Source: an uncultured Eubacterium sp.
GTDB lineage: Bacteria > Bacillota > Clostridia > Lachnospirales > Lachnospiraceae
Direction of reading: 5' to 3'
NCBI GenBank assembly: GCA_945939115.1
Contig: CAMEVC010000004.1
Span: forward strand, 43,025 to 107,024
Length of the DNA stretch: 64,000 nt
The position numbers and the translations under genes were made by a program. Below, piece after piece: positions 36,058-44,829 of the stretch (its first letter is position 1; every line of letters starts with the position of its first letter). The notes under the pieces are model-generated. The model had not been told where the DNA came from, made no database searches, and saw only the letters and a program-made list of their open reading frames with translations.

Positions 36058-37173
36058 ATGGCAAGTTTATCGCTTAAGAATGTTTGTAAAGTATACCCTA
36101 ACGGTTTCGTTGCTGTTAAGGATTTTAATCTTGAGATTGCTGATCAGGAGTTCATCATCTTCGTTGGACCTTCAGGATGTGGTAAGTCTACAACTCTTCG
36201 TATGATTGCAGGTCTTGAGGAGATCAGCTCAGGTGAGTTATGGATCGGAGACAAGATGGTTAACGATGTAGAGCCTAAGGATAGAGATATCGCCATGGTA
36301 TTCCAGAATTACGCTCTTTATCCACATATGTCAGTATATGACAATATGGCATTCGGTCTTAAGTTAAGAAAAGTTCCTAAGGCTGAGATCGATAAGGCTG
36401 TACATGAAGCTGCTAAGATTCTTGATATTGAGCATCTCCTTGACCGTAAGCCAAAGGCTCTTTCAGGTGGTCAGAGACAGAGAGTTGCTATGGGACGTGC
36501 TATCGTTCGTAGCCCTAAGGTATTCCTTATGGATGAGCCTCTTTCAAACCTTGATGCTAAGTTAAGAGTTCAGATGCGTGTTGAGATTTCTAAGCTTCAC
36601 CAGAGATTACAGACAACAATCATCTACGTTACACATGACCAGACAGAGGCTATGACACTTGGTACAAGAATCGTAGTTCTTAAGGATGGTATCATCCAGC
36701 AGGTAGATACACCTCAGAACCTTTACAATACACCTAATAACATCTTCGTTGCAGGATTCATCGGATCACCTCAGATGAACCTTATCGATGCAGAGGTTAT
36801 GGCTAATGGTTCACAGGTTGACTTAAGACTCAGCGATACAGTTTCAATCACACTTCCAGTTGAGAAGAGCAAGAAGCTTATCGATGGCAACTATGTTGGT
36901 AAGACTGTAGTTCTTGGTATCCGTCCAGAGGATGTTAAGGATGATCCAGAATTCATCGCTAAGAATGCTGATTCTAAGTTCGTTGCAACTGTTAAGGTTT
37001 ACGAGTTACTTGGTGCAGAAGTTAACCTTCACTATGAAATCGGTGATGTAACATGCACAGCTAAGGTAAATCCTCGTACAACAGCAAGACCAGGTGATGA
37101 AGTAACATTTGCTATGGATGTTGAGAGACTTCATGTTTTCGATAAGGAAACAGAGATTGTTATCACACACTAA
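36058..37173 (+). CDS. msmK: sugar ABC transporter ATP-binding protein (MsmK/UgpC family)
   Basis: The 371 residues have Walker A GPSGCGKSTTLRMIAG, Q-loop FQNYALYPHMSVYDNM, signature LSGGQRQRVAMGRAI, Walker B VFLMDEPLSNLDA, H-loop VTHDQTEAMTLG and a C-terminal regulatory domain (about 240-371) with GIRPED. These ATPases power several sugar importers at once. No sugar-binding protein or permease is nearby, so it is an orphan, shared ATPase. Codons are strongly biased (TAC, TTC, ATC, AAC preferred over AT-rich synonyms), unlike most neighbours, indicating high expression. Monocistronic. Confidence 0.93.
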   Translation: MASLSLKNVCKVYPNGFVAVKDFNLEIADQEFIIFVGPSGCGKSTTLRMIAGLEEISSGELWIGDKMVNDVEPKDRDIAMVFQNYALYPHMSVYDNMAFGLKLRKVPKAEIDKAVHEAAKILDIEHLLDRKPKALSGGQRQRVAMGRAIVRSPKVFLMDEPLSNLDAKLRVQMRVEISKLHQRLQTTIIYVTHDQTEAMTLGTRIVVLKDGIIQQVDTPQNLYNTPNNIFVAGFIGSPQMNLIDAEVMANGSQVDLRLSDTVSITLPVEKSKKLIDGNYVGKTVVLGIRPEDVKDDPEFIAKNADSKFVATVKVYELLGAEVNLHYEIGDVTCTAKVNPRTTARPGDEVTFAMDVERLHVFDKETEIVITH

Positions 37174-37197
37174 TTATTAAATGAATCTTAAATATGA

Positions 37198-37239
37198 AGA
37201 GAAAATGCAAATTTCTTGCATTTTCTCTTTTTTTTTTTG
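37198..37239 (+). terminator. terminator of the MsmK-type gene
   Basis: AGAGAAAATGCAA (37198-37210) pairs with TTGCATTTTCTCT (37216-37228), followed by an uninterrupted run of T. Confidence 0.92.
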
Positions 37240-37309
37240 CCATTTTGCTTTACAATAATAAAGAGTATGTACGAATAAGAGGAAAGTGTATAGACAGAAA
37301 GGGATAATA

Positions 37310-38401
37310 ATGATATCTAATAGAATTTTACAGACAACTGTAGATGGACTTAAGGCTATTTCACGAGTGGATTTGTGCATTGTGGATGCAGATAAGAATG
37401 TTGCAGCCAAGACTTTTGATAACGTTTCAGAATGCCTTGCAGATGCGATTAATTTTATTGATTCGCCAGCAGAGAGTCAGGCAGTTAACGGATTTCAGTT
37501 TTTCAAAGTTGAAGATGAGGGTAATCTGGAATATATAATACTTGCAAAAGGAACAAGTGATGATGTATATATGGTAGGTAAGTTAGCTGCTTTCCAGATT
37601 CAGAATCTTCTTGTAGCTTATAAAGAGAGATTTGATAAGGATAACTTTATCAAGAATCTTCTTCTTGATAATCTTCTCCGTGTTGATATGTACACAAGGG
37701 CGGAGAAGCTTCATATTGATACTGATGTTAAGAGAGTGGTTTATATCATCGAGACCAAGCATGAGAAGGATACAAGTGCATTAGAGACCGTGAGAACACT
37801 TTTTGCCAACAAGACAAGAGATTTTATAACTGCAGTTGATGAGAAGAGTATAATACTTGTTAAGGAAGTCAGGGGCAATGAGAGTTATGAGGAACTTGAC
37901 AAGACTGCGGATGTTATAATTGATATGTTGAATACTGAAGCCATGAGCGCTGCACATGTAGCTTATGGTACGATTGTTAATGACATCAGGGAAGTATCGA
38001 GGTCTTACAAGGAAGCTAAGATGGCTCTTGATGTAGGAAAGATATTCTACAGCAATAAGAACGTTGTTGCATATAACAGGCTTGGAATAGGCAGGCTTAT
38101 TTACCAGCTTCCTATACCTCTGTGCCAGATGTTTATTAAGGAGATATTCGAAGGGAAAGCTCCTGATGATTTTGATGATGAGACATTGTCTACAATCAAC
38201 AAGTTTTTCGAGAATAATTTAAATGTTTCCGAGACATCAAGACAATTATACATTCACAGGAATACTCTTGTGTACAGACTGGACAAGATACAGAAGACAA
38301 CAGGACTTGATTTAAGAGTTTTTGACGATGCCATAACATTTAAAATTGCGCTTATGGTCGTTAAGTACATGAAGTATATGGAAAGTAAAGATACATTTTA
38401 G
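37310..38401 (+). CDS. PucR/CdaR-type transcriptional regulator
   Basis: Start at 37310, after AGAAAGGGATAAT; a GTG at 37286 lacks a ribosome site. The 363-residue protein ends in a PucR-type helix-turn-helix: NLNVSETSRQLYIHRNTLVY, then RLDKIQKTTGLDLRVFDDAI. The N-terminal two thirds resemble the sugar-diacid (CdaR) type sensing region. The gene lies just downstream of the MsmK-type ATPase and 21 bp before ftsE. It may regulate sugar uptake, but its closeness to ftsE also suggests co-transcription with division genes. Confidence 0.8.
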   Translation: MISNRILQTTVDGLKAISRVDLCIVDADKNVAAKTFDNVSECLADAINFIDSPAESQAVNGFQFFKVEDEGNLEYIILAKGTSDDVYMVGKLAAFQIQNLLVAYKERFDKDNFIKNLLLDNLLRVDMYTRAEKLHIDTDVKRVVYIIETKHEKDTSALETVRTLFANKTRDFITAVDEKSIILVKEVRGNESYEELDKTADVIIDMLNTEAMSAAHVAYGTIVNDIREVSRSYKEAKMALDVGKIFYSNKNVVAYNRLGIGRLIYQLPIPLCQMFIKEIFEGKAPDDFDDETLSTINKFFENNLNVSETSRQLYIHRNTLVYRLDKIQKTTGLDLRVFDDAITFKIALMVVKYMKYMESKDTF

Positions 38402-38422
38402 TGATTTTGGAGGAAATTATAA

Positions 38423-39109
38423 ATGATAATCATGGAAGATGTTACGAAGACATATTCCACTGGCGTTGCTGCGCTTAATGGAATTAATCTTCATATACAG
38501 AAGGGGGAATTTGTCTTTATCGTGGGAAAAAGCGGTTCTGGTAAATCCACCCTTATAAAGCTTTTGCTTAAAGAGTTAGAGCCAACATCCGGCAAGATAT
38601 ATGTTAATAAGAAGTATCTTAATAAGATAACAAGAAAGAAACTGCCTTATCTAAGAAGAGATATTGGAGTAGTATTCCAGGATTTCCGTCTGCTTCCGGA
38701 CAGAAATGTATATGAGAATATCGCATTTGCACAGAAAGTAGTGGAGGCACCTAACAGAAAGATTAAGTCAAGAGTACTGGCTATGCTTTCTATGGTAGGT
38801 CTTCTTGACAAATATAAAGCTTTCCCGAATGAGCTGTCAGGTGGAGAGCAGCAGAGAATCGCAATAGCAAGAGCGCTGGTTAATAAGCCGGCTATATTGT
38901 TGTGCGATGAGCCGACAGGTAACCTTGACCCTGCCAATTCCAATGAGATTATGAAGATTCTTAATCAGGTTAACAAGCAGGGAACAACTGTACTTGTAGT
39001 TACTCATAATATGGAAATTGTTCAGCAGATGAAGAAGAGAACTATTACCATGAGTGAAGGAAAGATTATAAGCGATTTGGAAAAGGGTGGTTATTTCTAT
39101 GAAGATTAG
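38423..39109 (+). CDS. ftsE: cell division ATP-binding protein FtsE
   Basis: The 228-residue ATPase has Walker A GKSGSGKSTLIKLLLKE, VVFQDFRLLPDRNVYEN (typical of FtsE), signature LSGGEQQRIAIARALV and Walker B ILLCDEPTGNLDPANS. With FtsX it forms an ABC-like complex that does not transport but activates peptidoglycan hydrolases at the division site. The downstream genes ftsX, an M23 activator and ctpA complete the module. The start follows GGAGGAAATTATAA. Confidence 0.95.
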   Translation: MIIMEDVTKTYSTGVAALNGINLHIQKGEFVFIVGKSGSGKSTLIKLLLKELEPTSGKIYVNKKYLNKITRKKLPYLRRDIGVVFQDFRLLPDRNVYENIAFAQKVVEAPNRKIKSRVLAMLSMVGLLDKYKAFPNELSGGEQQRIAIARALVNKPAILLCDEPTGNLDPANSNEIMKILNQVNKQGTTVLVVTHNMEIVQQMKKRTITMSEGKIISDLEKGGYFYED

Positions 39110-40007
39110 ATCATTGGCATATCATATTAAAGACGGCTTTAAGAACATCCACCGTAATAAGATGTTCTCTCTGGCGTCTATTGCAACAATTACAGCATGT
39201 ATATTCCTTTTTGGAGTATTTTATTCAATAGTAGTTAATTTTCAGTATATGATTAAGAAGGCGGAGACAGAAGTTTGTGTAACGGTCTTCTTTGATGAGG
39301 GACTTACTGAAACAGATATCAAGAAGCTGGGAGATGATATCCGCAAGCGTGAAGAGGTTTCGCGTGTGGAATATATATCAGCAGAGCAGGCATGGGACAG
39401 TTTCAAGGAAGAGTATTTTGCAGCATATCCTGAGTTGGCAGAAGGGTTTAAGGATGATAATCCGCTGGCCAATTCATCATCATATGAGGTATATCTTAAG
39501 GATGCAAGCAATCAGAGCACACTTGTTACATATCTCGAGAATAAGGACGGAATCAGGCAGGTTAACCGTTCAGAGGTTACAGCCAGTGGACTTGCAAGTG
39601 CTGCCAGACTTGTAAGTTATGTTGCTGCAGCAGTTATTATTGTACTTCTGGCAGTATCAATATTCCTTATCACTAATACTATCGTTATTGGTATTACAGT
39701 GCGTAAGGATGAGATTTCAATTATGAAATATATAGGAGCCACAGATGCGTTTGTCAATGCGCCTTTCTTCGTTGAGGGTATCGTTATCGGGCTTGTAGGT
39801 GCAATTATTCCTGTGGTTATCTTAAGGTATATTTATGGCGGAGTTGTTAATTTCGTTCTTGGAAAGTTTTCTGTTTTAAAGAACATTTTAGCATTCATGC
39901 CGGCATCAGATGTATTTCAGGTACTCATTCCGGTGGCAATAATTCTCGGAATTGGTATTGGTCTTATAGGAAGTTTCTTCGCTGTAAGAAAGCACGCCGA
40001 TGTATAG
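39099..40007 (+). CDS. ftsX: cell division permease-like protein FtsX
   Basis: Translation starts at the ATG at 39099 (KIRSLAYHIKDGFKNIHRNK), overlapping ftsE by 11 bp. The 302-residue protein has one N-terminal helix (about 23-45), an extracellular domain (about 50-165: VCVTVFFDEGLTETDIKKLG, then EVSRVEYISAEQAW), and three C-terminal helices (about 175-200, 222-250, 270-297). The extracellular loop would contact the coiled-coil M23 protein encoded next, as in the pneumococcal FtsX-PcsB pair. A terminator follows. Confidence 0.95.
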   Translation: MKIRSLAYHIKDGFKNIHRNKMFSLASIATITACIFLFGVFYSIVVNFQYMIKKAETEVCVTVFFDEGLTETDIKKLGDDIRKREEVSRVEYISAEQAWDSFKEEYFAAYPELAEGFKDDNPLANSSSYEVYLKDASNQSTLVTYLENKDGIRQVNRSEVTASGLASAARLVSYVAAAVIIVLLAVSIFLITNTIVIGITVRKDEISIMKYIGATDAFVNAPFFVEGIVIGLVGAIIPVVILRYIYGGVVNFVLGKFSVLKNILAFMPASDVFQVLIPVAIILGIGIGLIGSFFAVRKHADV

Positions 40008-40025
40008 TTTCGGATATTGTTTATG

Positions 40026-40058
40026 GGGCTTTTGCAATCGGTTGCAGAAGCCTCGTTT
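40026..40058 (+). terminator. hairpin after ftsX
   Basis: GGGCTTTTGCAA (40026 on) pairs with TTGCAGAAGCC (to 40052), followed by TCGTTTTA. It probably lowers rather than abolishes read-through into the M23 gene. Confidence 0.7.
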
Positions 40059-40127
40059 TATATAAATATGACTGGGAATATATGGAATCAGGCATAGGAA
40101 TCATTAATCAGGCAAAGGAGTAGCGTT

Positions 40128-41339
40128 ATGATGAAAACACTGTTTAATAAATCTACATTAAAGAAAATAACAGCGGCACTCATGGTTGTTATGATGCTTA
40201 TACCTTATTGTTCTGCACAGATTACTCTGGGAGATAATCAGACAGATCTGAAAAATGCACAGGATCAGCAGAGCAGTATCCAGAATAAGAAAAAAGAGAC
40301 TGAAGATAAAATAGCAAAATTAAAGGCAGAGAGTGAGAATGTAACCGCACTTATTCAGGGACTGGACGCACAGATGGGAGAACTCTCGGCATCTCTCGAT
40401 GACATCAATATGAAGATTGCATCACTGGAGGCAGAGATAGATGAGACCCAGGCACAGTTAGACCAGGCAGAGATTGATAAAGAAGAACAGTATAAGGCTA
40501 TGAAGCTTAGAATACAGTTTATGTATGAACATAATGACTATACATATATAGAGGTTCTTCTTTCATCTCAGAGTATGGCTGATATGCTGAATAAATTCGA
40601 GTATATTAATAAAATATCTGAATATGACAGGCAGATGCTTGAGGAATATCAGAATACAATTAATACAATTACTACCGCCAAGTTAAAGCTTGAGGAGGAC
40701 AGAGCGGCACTCACAGAGAGTCAGGAGACTTTGCAGGCGCAGATTGATGCCCTTGAAGTGGTGCAGAAGGAAAAGAGCCAGCAGCTGACAGCTCTTAAGA
40801 ATAATACAGCCACACAGCTTGCATACAAGAAACAGCTTGAAGAAGATGAGAAGAAGCTTGAGAGTGAAATTGCTTCTATTACGGCAAAGATTAAGGCTGA
40901 GGAGGAGAGCGGAAAAACCCCTTCCAATATATATGACGGAGGCAAGTTTAAATGGCCTACAGTCAGCACCAGAATTACATCTAAATATGGTGATACAGAG
41001 GACAGATCAGCTCCTCACAAGGGGGTTGATATTGGAGCTGTGAGACCGGGAGTGTGTGGAGACCCTGTATATGCGGCATATGACGGAAAGGTTGTGATTG
41101 CGCACAGACAGAGTGAGTTCTATTCTACAGCCGGCAATTATGTCATGATATATCATGGTAACGGACTGTATACCAGATATCTGCATCTTGACAGTTTAAA
41201 TGTTTCTGTGGGACAGCAGGTATCAAAGGGACAGAAGATAGGAGTTATGGGTAATACCGGTAATTCATTCGGAGCACACCTTCATTTTGATGTTATGCTT
41301 AATGGAGTATATGTTAATCCAATGACATATTTTAATTAA
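40128..41339 (+). CDS. EnvC/PcsB-like murein hydrolase activator, coiled coil + M23 peptidase domain
   Basis: This 403-residue secreted protein begins with a signal peptide (about 1-31, MMKTLFNKSTLKKITAALMV then a cleavage site near CSAQ). A long coiled coil (about 35-265, with repeated KAESENVTALIQGLDAQMGE-like heptads) connects to an M23 (LytM) domain (about 275-403) with HKGVDIGAV, LHLD and HLHFD. The metal residues HxxxD and HxH are present, so it may be enzymatically active. Together with FtsEX this is the division-site hydrolase system. Confidence 0.9.
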   Translation: MMKTLFNKSTLKKITAALMVVMMLIPYCSAQITLGDNQTDLKNAQDQQSSIQNKKKETEDKIAKLKAESENVTALIQGLDAQMGELSASLDDINMKIASLEAEIDETQAQLDQAEIDKEEQYKAMKLRIQFMYEHNDYTYIEVLLSSQSMADMLNKFEYINKISEYDRQMLEEYQNTINTITTAKLKLEEDRAALTESQETLQAQIDALEVVQKEKSQQLTALKNNTATQLAYKKQLEEDEKKLESEIASITAKIKAEEESGKTPSNIYDGGKFKWPTVSTRITSKYGDTEDRSAPHKGVDIGAVRPGVCGDPVYAAYDGKVVIAHRQSEFYSTAGNYVMIYHGNGLYTRYLHLDSLNVSVGQQVSKGQKIGVMGNTGNSFGAHLHFDVMLNGVYVNPMTYFN

Positions 41340-41415
41340 AGAATAAAATATATCAAGTATACAGAAGATAATAGCATCAGAACTTAACATTATTATGACT
41401 TTATTGGAGGACATG

Positions 41416-42708
41416 ATGGAATATGATAATAACAGACCTTTTTCTTCGGAAGGGGCCGGACAGGGACTAAAGAGAAACAGTGGTTTAGGCAAAGGTATTG
41501 TTATTGGAGTTCTGGCAACACTGATGGTGGTTATCATCGGGCTGTCATCGGTTATCACCGCATTTATAAGAAAAGGCTATATCCACATTGGAACAAGAGG
41601 ACAGGTGTATGTTCAGGATATCGGTGTGACGGATGATGAAGGAATAGGAAGCAAGATTGAGGGCAAGCTCAATGCGCTGGATTCACTGCTGGAGAATGGT
41701 TTCTATTTCGATGATGTAGATGATGAGAAGGCTGCTGAAAATATATTTAAAGCATATCTGGCAGCTTATGGAGACAAGTATACCGTATATTATACACCGG
41801 AAGAATATAAGTCACTGATGGAGTCTACATCAGGTACCTTCTATGGAATAGGAGCTGTATGTCAGAAAGCAGAAGATGGCTCAATCCTTGTAACTGAGGC
41901 ATATGAAGATGCGCCTGCCTACAAGGCGGGAATAAGAAACGGAGACCGTGTCATAGAGGTTAATGGTCAGGATATAAGGGGTATGGATCTATCGGTAGGA
42001 GTTGCTCTTATTAAGGGAGAGAAAGGTACAGAAGTTAATCTCACTGTTGTGAGAGGTGACGAGACACTTAAGTTCACTGTAACAAGAGACAAGATTAATG
42101 TTAAGACTGTTGCATCCAGGGTACTTGACAATAATATTGGATATATATATATTTCGCAGTTTGATGATGTTACAACAGGACAGTTTAAGTCCGCTTTGGA
42201 TGAACTTCAGGGGCATGGAATTACCGGGCTTGTAATTGATATCAGAAATAATCCGGGCGGAGTGTTAACTACAGTGGTAGATATGCTTGATTATATTCTT
42301 CCAAATGGCCTTATTGTGTATACAGAGACTAAGAGCGGGAAGAAACAGGAATACACAGGTTATGATAACCATGAGGTTAATATTCCAATTGCAGTGCTTG
42401 TCAATGGGAACAGCGCAAGTGCTTCTGAGATATTTGCAGGGGCAATGCAGGATTATGGTAAGGCGCAGATTATAGGAACACAGACATTTGGCAAAGGAAT
42501 TGTTCAGACGATAAGGCAGCTCACTGACGGAAGTGCCGTTAAATACACAGTTGCCAAATATTTTACTCCGAAGGGACAGGATATTCATGGGAAGGGCGTT
42601 ACTCCAGACCAGACTGTTGAGATTCCGGAGAATGCAACAGAAGATGTACAGTTAAATGCAGCGACTGAGTATCTTAAAGGAAAGATGAGCGTCAGTGCAG
42701 GTAAGTAG
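41416..42708 (+). CDS. ctpA: S41 family C-terminal processing protease (CtpA)
   Basis: The second of two adjacent ATGs (41416) fits TTGGAGGAC best. The 430-residue protein has a membrane anchor (about 28-50), a PDZ domain (about 125-200: YEDAPAYKAGIRNGDRVIEV), and an S41 catalytic domain whose Ser-Lys dyad is visible in NGNSASASEIFAGAM and IGTQTFGKGIVQTI. It cleaves C-termini of envelope proteins. It is the last gene of the ftsEX-M23 module and is followed by uvrBA, the usual order in Clostridia. Confidence 0.93.
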   Translation: MEYDNNRPFSSEGAGQGLKRNSGLGKGIVIGVLATLMVVIIGLSSVITAFIRKGYIHIGTRGQVYVQDIGVTDDEGIGSKIEGKLNALDSLLENGFYFDDVDDEKAAENIFKAYLAAYGDKYTVYYTPEEYKSLMESTSGTFYGIGAVCQKAEDGSILVTEAYEDAPAYKAGIRNGDRVIEVNGQDIRGMDLSVGVALIKGEKGTEVNLTVVRGDETLKFTVTRDKINVKTVASRVLDNNIGYIYISQFDDVTTGQFKSALDELQGHGITGLVIDIRNNPGGVLTTVVDMLDYILPNGLIVYTETKSGKKQEYTGYDNHEVNIPIAVLVNGNSASASEIFAGAMQDYGKAQIIGTQTFGKGIVQTIRQLTDGSAVKYTVAKYFTPKGQDIHGKGVTPDQTVEIPENATEDVQLNAATEYLKGKMSVSAGK

Positions 42709-42731
42709 TATCAATTTTATATGATCATAAT

Positions 42732-42773
42732 AAAAAGTACGGGGCAAATCGAATATTTGTTCTGTACTTTTTT
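42732..42773 (+). terminator. terminator after ctpA
   Basis: AAAAAGTAC (42732-42740) pairs with GTACTTTTTT (42764-42773), continued by GGGGCAAAT (42741-42749) with ATTTGTTCT (42755-42763) and a five-base loop. The T-tract forms part of the right arm. Confidence 0.85.
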
Positions 42774-42786
42774 GACATATTATAGT
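42750..42786 (+). promoter_or_regulatory. possible LexA box and promoter of uvrBA
   Basis: CGAATATTTGTTCT (42750-42763) matches the Firmicutes LexA box CGAACATATGTTCG at 11 of 14 positions. It overlaps a candidate -35 TTGTTC (42758-42763) that is 17 bp from TATAGT (42781-42786). SOS control of uvrBA is established in Bacillus. The box lies within the ctpA terminator, so the match could be partly coincidental. Confidence 0.45.
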
Positions 42787-42828
42787 ATGATGGACTGAGA
42801 AGAAAAGTGAGGAAAGGGTGATAGTTGC

Positions 42829-44829
42829 ATGGACAGATTTGTTTTACATTCAGAATATGAACCCACAGGTGATCAGCCGCAGGCTATCGAAGCATTGACG
42901 AAGGGTTTTGAAGAGGGGAATCAGTTTGAAACGCTGGTTGGTGTCACAGGTTCAGGCAAGACATTTACTATGGCGAATATTATTCAGAATGTGCAGAAAC
43001 CTACTCTTATTATATCCCATAACAAGACATTGGCGGCACAGCTCTATGGGGAGATGAAGGAATTCTTCCCTGAGAATGCAGTAGAGTATTTTGTGTCCTA
43101 TTACGATTACTATCAGCCTGAGGCATATGTGCCACAGAGCGATACCTACATTGCCAAGGACTCTTCAATTAACGACGAGATAGATAAGCTCAGGCATTCG
43201 GCAACAGCAGCGCTTTCAGAGAGAAAGGATGTTATTATTGTAGCTTCTGTTTCATGTATATATGGTCTGGGTGCGCCTGTGGACTATAAGAATATGGTTA
43301 TTTCCCTGCGTCCGGGAATGGAGAAGGATAGAGATGAGATGTTAAGAAAGCTTATTGATATCCAGTATGTAAGGAATGACCAGGATTTCAAGCGCGGTAC
43401 TTTCCGTGTGAGAGGCGATGTGGTGGAGATTTACCCTTCATCATCTTCCGGGGATGCAATAAGGATTGAATTCTTTGGAGATGAAGTGGACAGAATAAGT
43501 GAGATTGATGCTCTCACCGGAGAGGTCAAGGATGTTCTGGAGCATGTGGCTATTTTCCCTAATTCCCATTATGTTGTTGAGAAGGAGAAGATGGATGCGG
43601 CCATAGAGAATATTAAGGCTGAACTTGCGGAGAGAATAAGGTATTTCAAGAGTGAAGATAAGCTGCTGGAGGCGCAGCGTATTGAGGAGAGAACGAATTT
43701 TGATATAGAGATGTTGCAGGAGACAGGCTTCTGCTCAGGAATTGAGAACTATTCAAGACATCTCGCGGGACTTCCGGCGGGATGTCCGCCCTATACTCTT
43801 ATGGACTATTTCCCGGAGGATTTTCTTATCATTGTTGATGAGTCACATATCACTATTCCGCAGATAAGGGGTATGTATGCAGGAGACCAGTCCAGAAAGA
43901 CAACGCTGGTGGATTATGGCTTCAGACTGCCATCTGCCAAGGATAACAGACCTCTCAATTTTCAGGAATTTGAGAGTAAGATATCGCAGATGCTCTTCGT
44001 ATCAGCGACGCCGAGCGTATATGAGGCTGAACATGAGCTGATGAGAACAGAACAGGTTATAAGGCCAACGGGACTTCTGGACCCGGAGATTACTGTGAGG
44101 CCGATTGAAGGACAGATTGATGACCTTATATCGGAGATTAACAGGGAGACTGCTAAGAAGAATAAGGTTCTTGTCACAACACTGACTAAGAAGATGGCTG
44201 AGGACTTGACGGATTATCTTAAGGAAGCAGGAATTAGGGTAAAGTATCTTCACGCGGATATTGATACGCTGGAGAGACAGAAGATTATCAGAGATATGCG
44301 TCTTGACGGTTTTGATGTTCTGGTGGGAATCAATCTTCTTAGGGAAGGTCTGGATATTCCGGAAATAAGTCTTGTTGCAATACTTGATGCAGATAAGGAG
44401 GGATTCTTACGAACAGAGACTTCGCTTATACAGACGATTGGACGTGCTGCGCGTAATGCAGAAGGACATGTTATAATGTATGCGGACAAGATTACAGAAT
44501 CTATGGAGAAGGCTATATCAGAGACAGAGAGAAGGCGGAAGATTCAGCAGGAATATAATGATGCCCATGGCATTACACCTCAGACTATCAAGAAGGCGGT
44601 AAGAGATCTGATAAGTATTAGCAGAGCGGCAGAGCCGGGCGAGGGTTCATTAAAGCTTAAGGTTGATTATGAGTCTATGAGCATTAAGGAACTTGAGAAG
44701 GTAAAGAACCAGGTGGAGAAGAATATGCGCAAAGCTGCAGCAGAACTTAATTTCGAGGAGGCTGCACAGCTTCGTGACAAGATGATTGAGATTAACAAAT
44801 ATATATATGAAGGTAAGAAACATGGCTGA
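42829..44829 (+). CDS. uvrB: excinuclease ABC subunit B
   Basis: This 666-residue DNA repair helicase verifies lesions with UvrA and recruits UvrC. Visible: [17 protein letters not shown], Walker [15 protein letters not shown], the beta-hairpin region [67 protein letters not shown] and the C-terminal UVR motif (about 628-660) that contacts UvrC. Length is normal. The last 8 bp overlap uvrA. Expression may be under LexA. Confidence 0.96.
   Translation: MDRFVLHSEYEPTGDQPQAIEALTKGFEEGNQFETLVGVTGSGKTFTMANIIQNVQKPTLIISHNKTLAAQLYGEMKEFFPENAVEYFVSYYDYYQPEAYVPQSDTYIAKDSSINDEIDKLRHSATAALSERKDVIIVASVSCIYGLGAPVDYKNMVISLRPGMEKDRDEMLRKLIDIQYVRNDQDFKRGTFRVRGDVVEIYPSSSSGDAIRIEFFGDEVDRISEIDALTGEVKDVLEHVAIFPNSHYVVEKEKMDAAIENIKAELAERIRYFKSEDKLLEAQRIEERTNFDIEMLQETGFCSGIENYSRHLAGLPAGCPPYTLMDYFPEDFLIIVDESHITIPQIRGMYAGDQSRKTTLVDYGFRLPSAKDNRPLNFQEFESKISQMLFVSATPSVYEAEHELMRTEQVIRPTGLLDPEITVRPIEGQIDDLISEINRETAKKNKVLVTTLTKKMAEDLTDYLKEAGIRVKYLHADIDTLERQKIIRDMRLDGFDVLVGINLLREGLDIPEISLVAILDADKEGFLRTETSLIQTIGRAARNAEGHVIMYADKITESMEKAISETERRRKIQQEYNDAHGITPQTIKKAVRDLISISRAAEPGEGSLKLKVDYESMSIKELEKVKNQVEKNMRKAAAELNFEEAAQLRDKMIEINKYIYEGKKHG

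Noticed and set aside
42772..42800. TTGACA at 42772 as the uvrB -35
   Set aside because: No acceptable -10 lies 16-18 bp downstream; the pair TTGTTC/TATAGT fits better.
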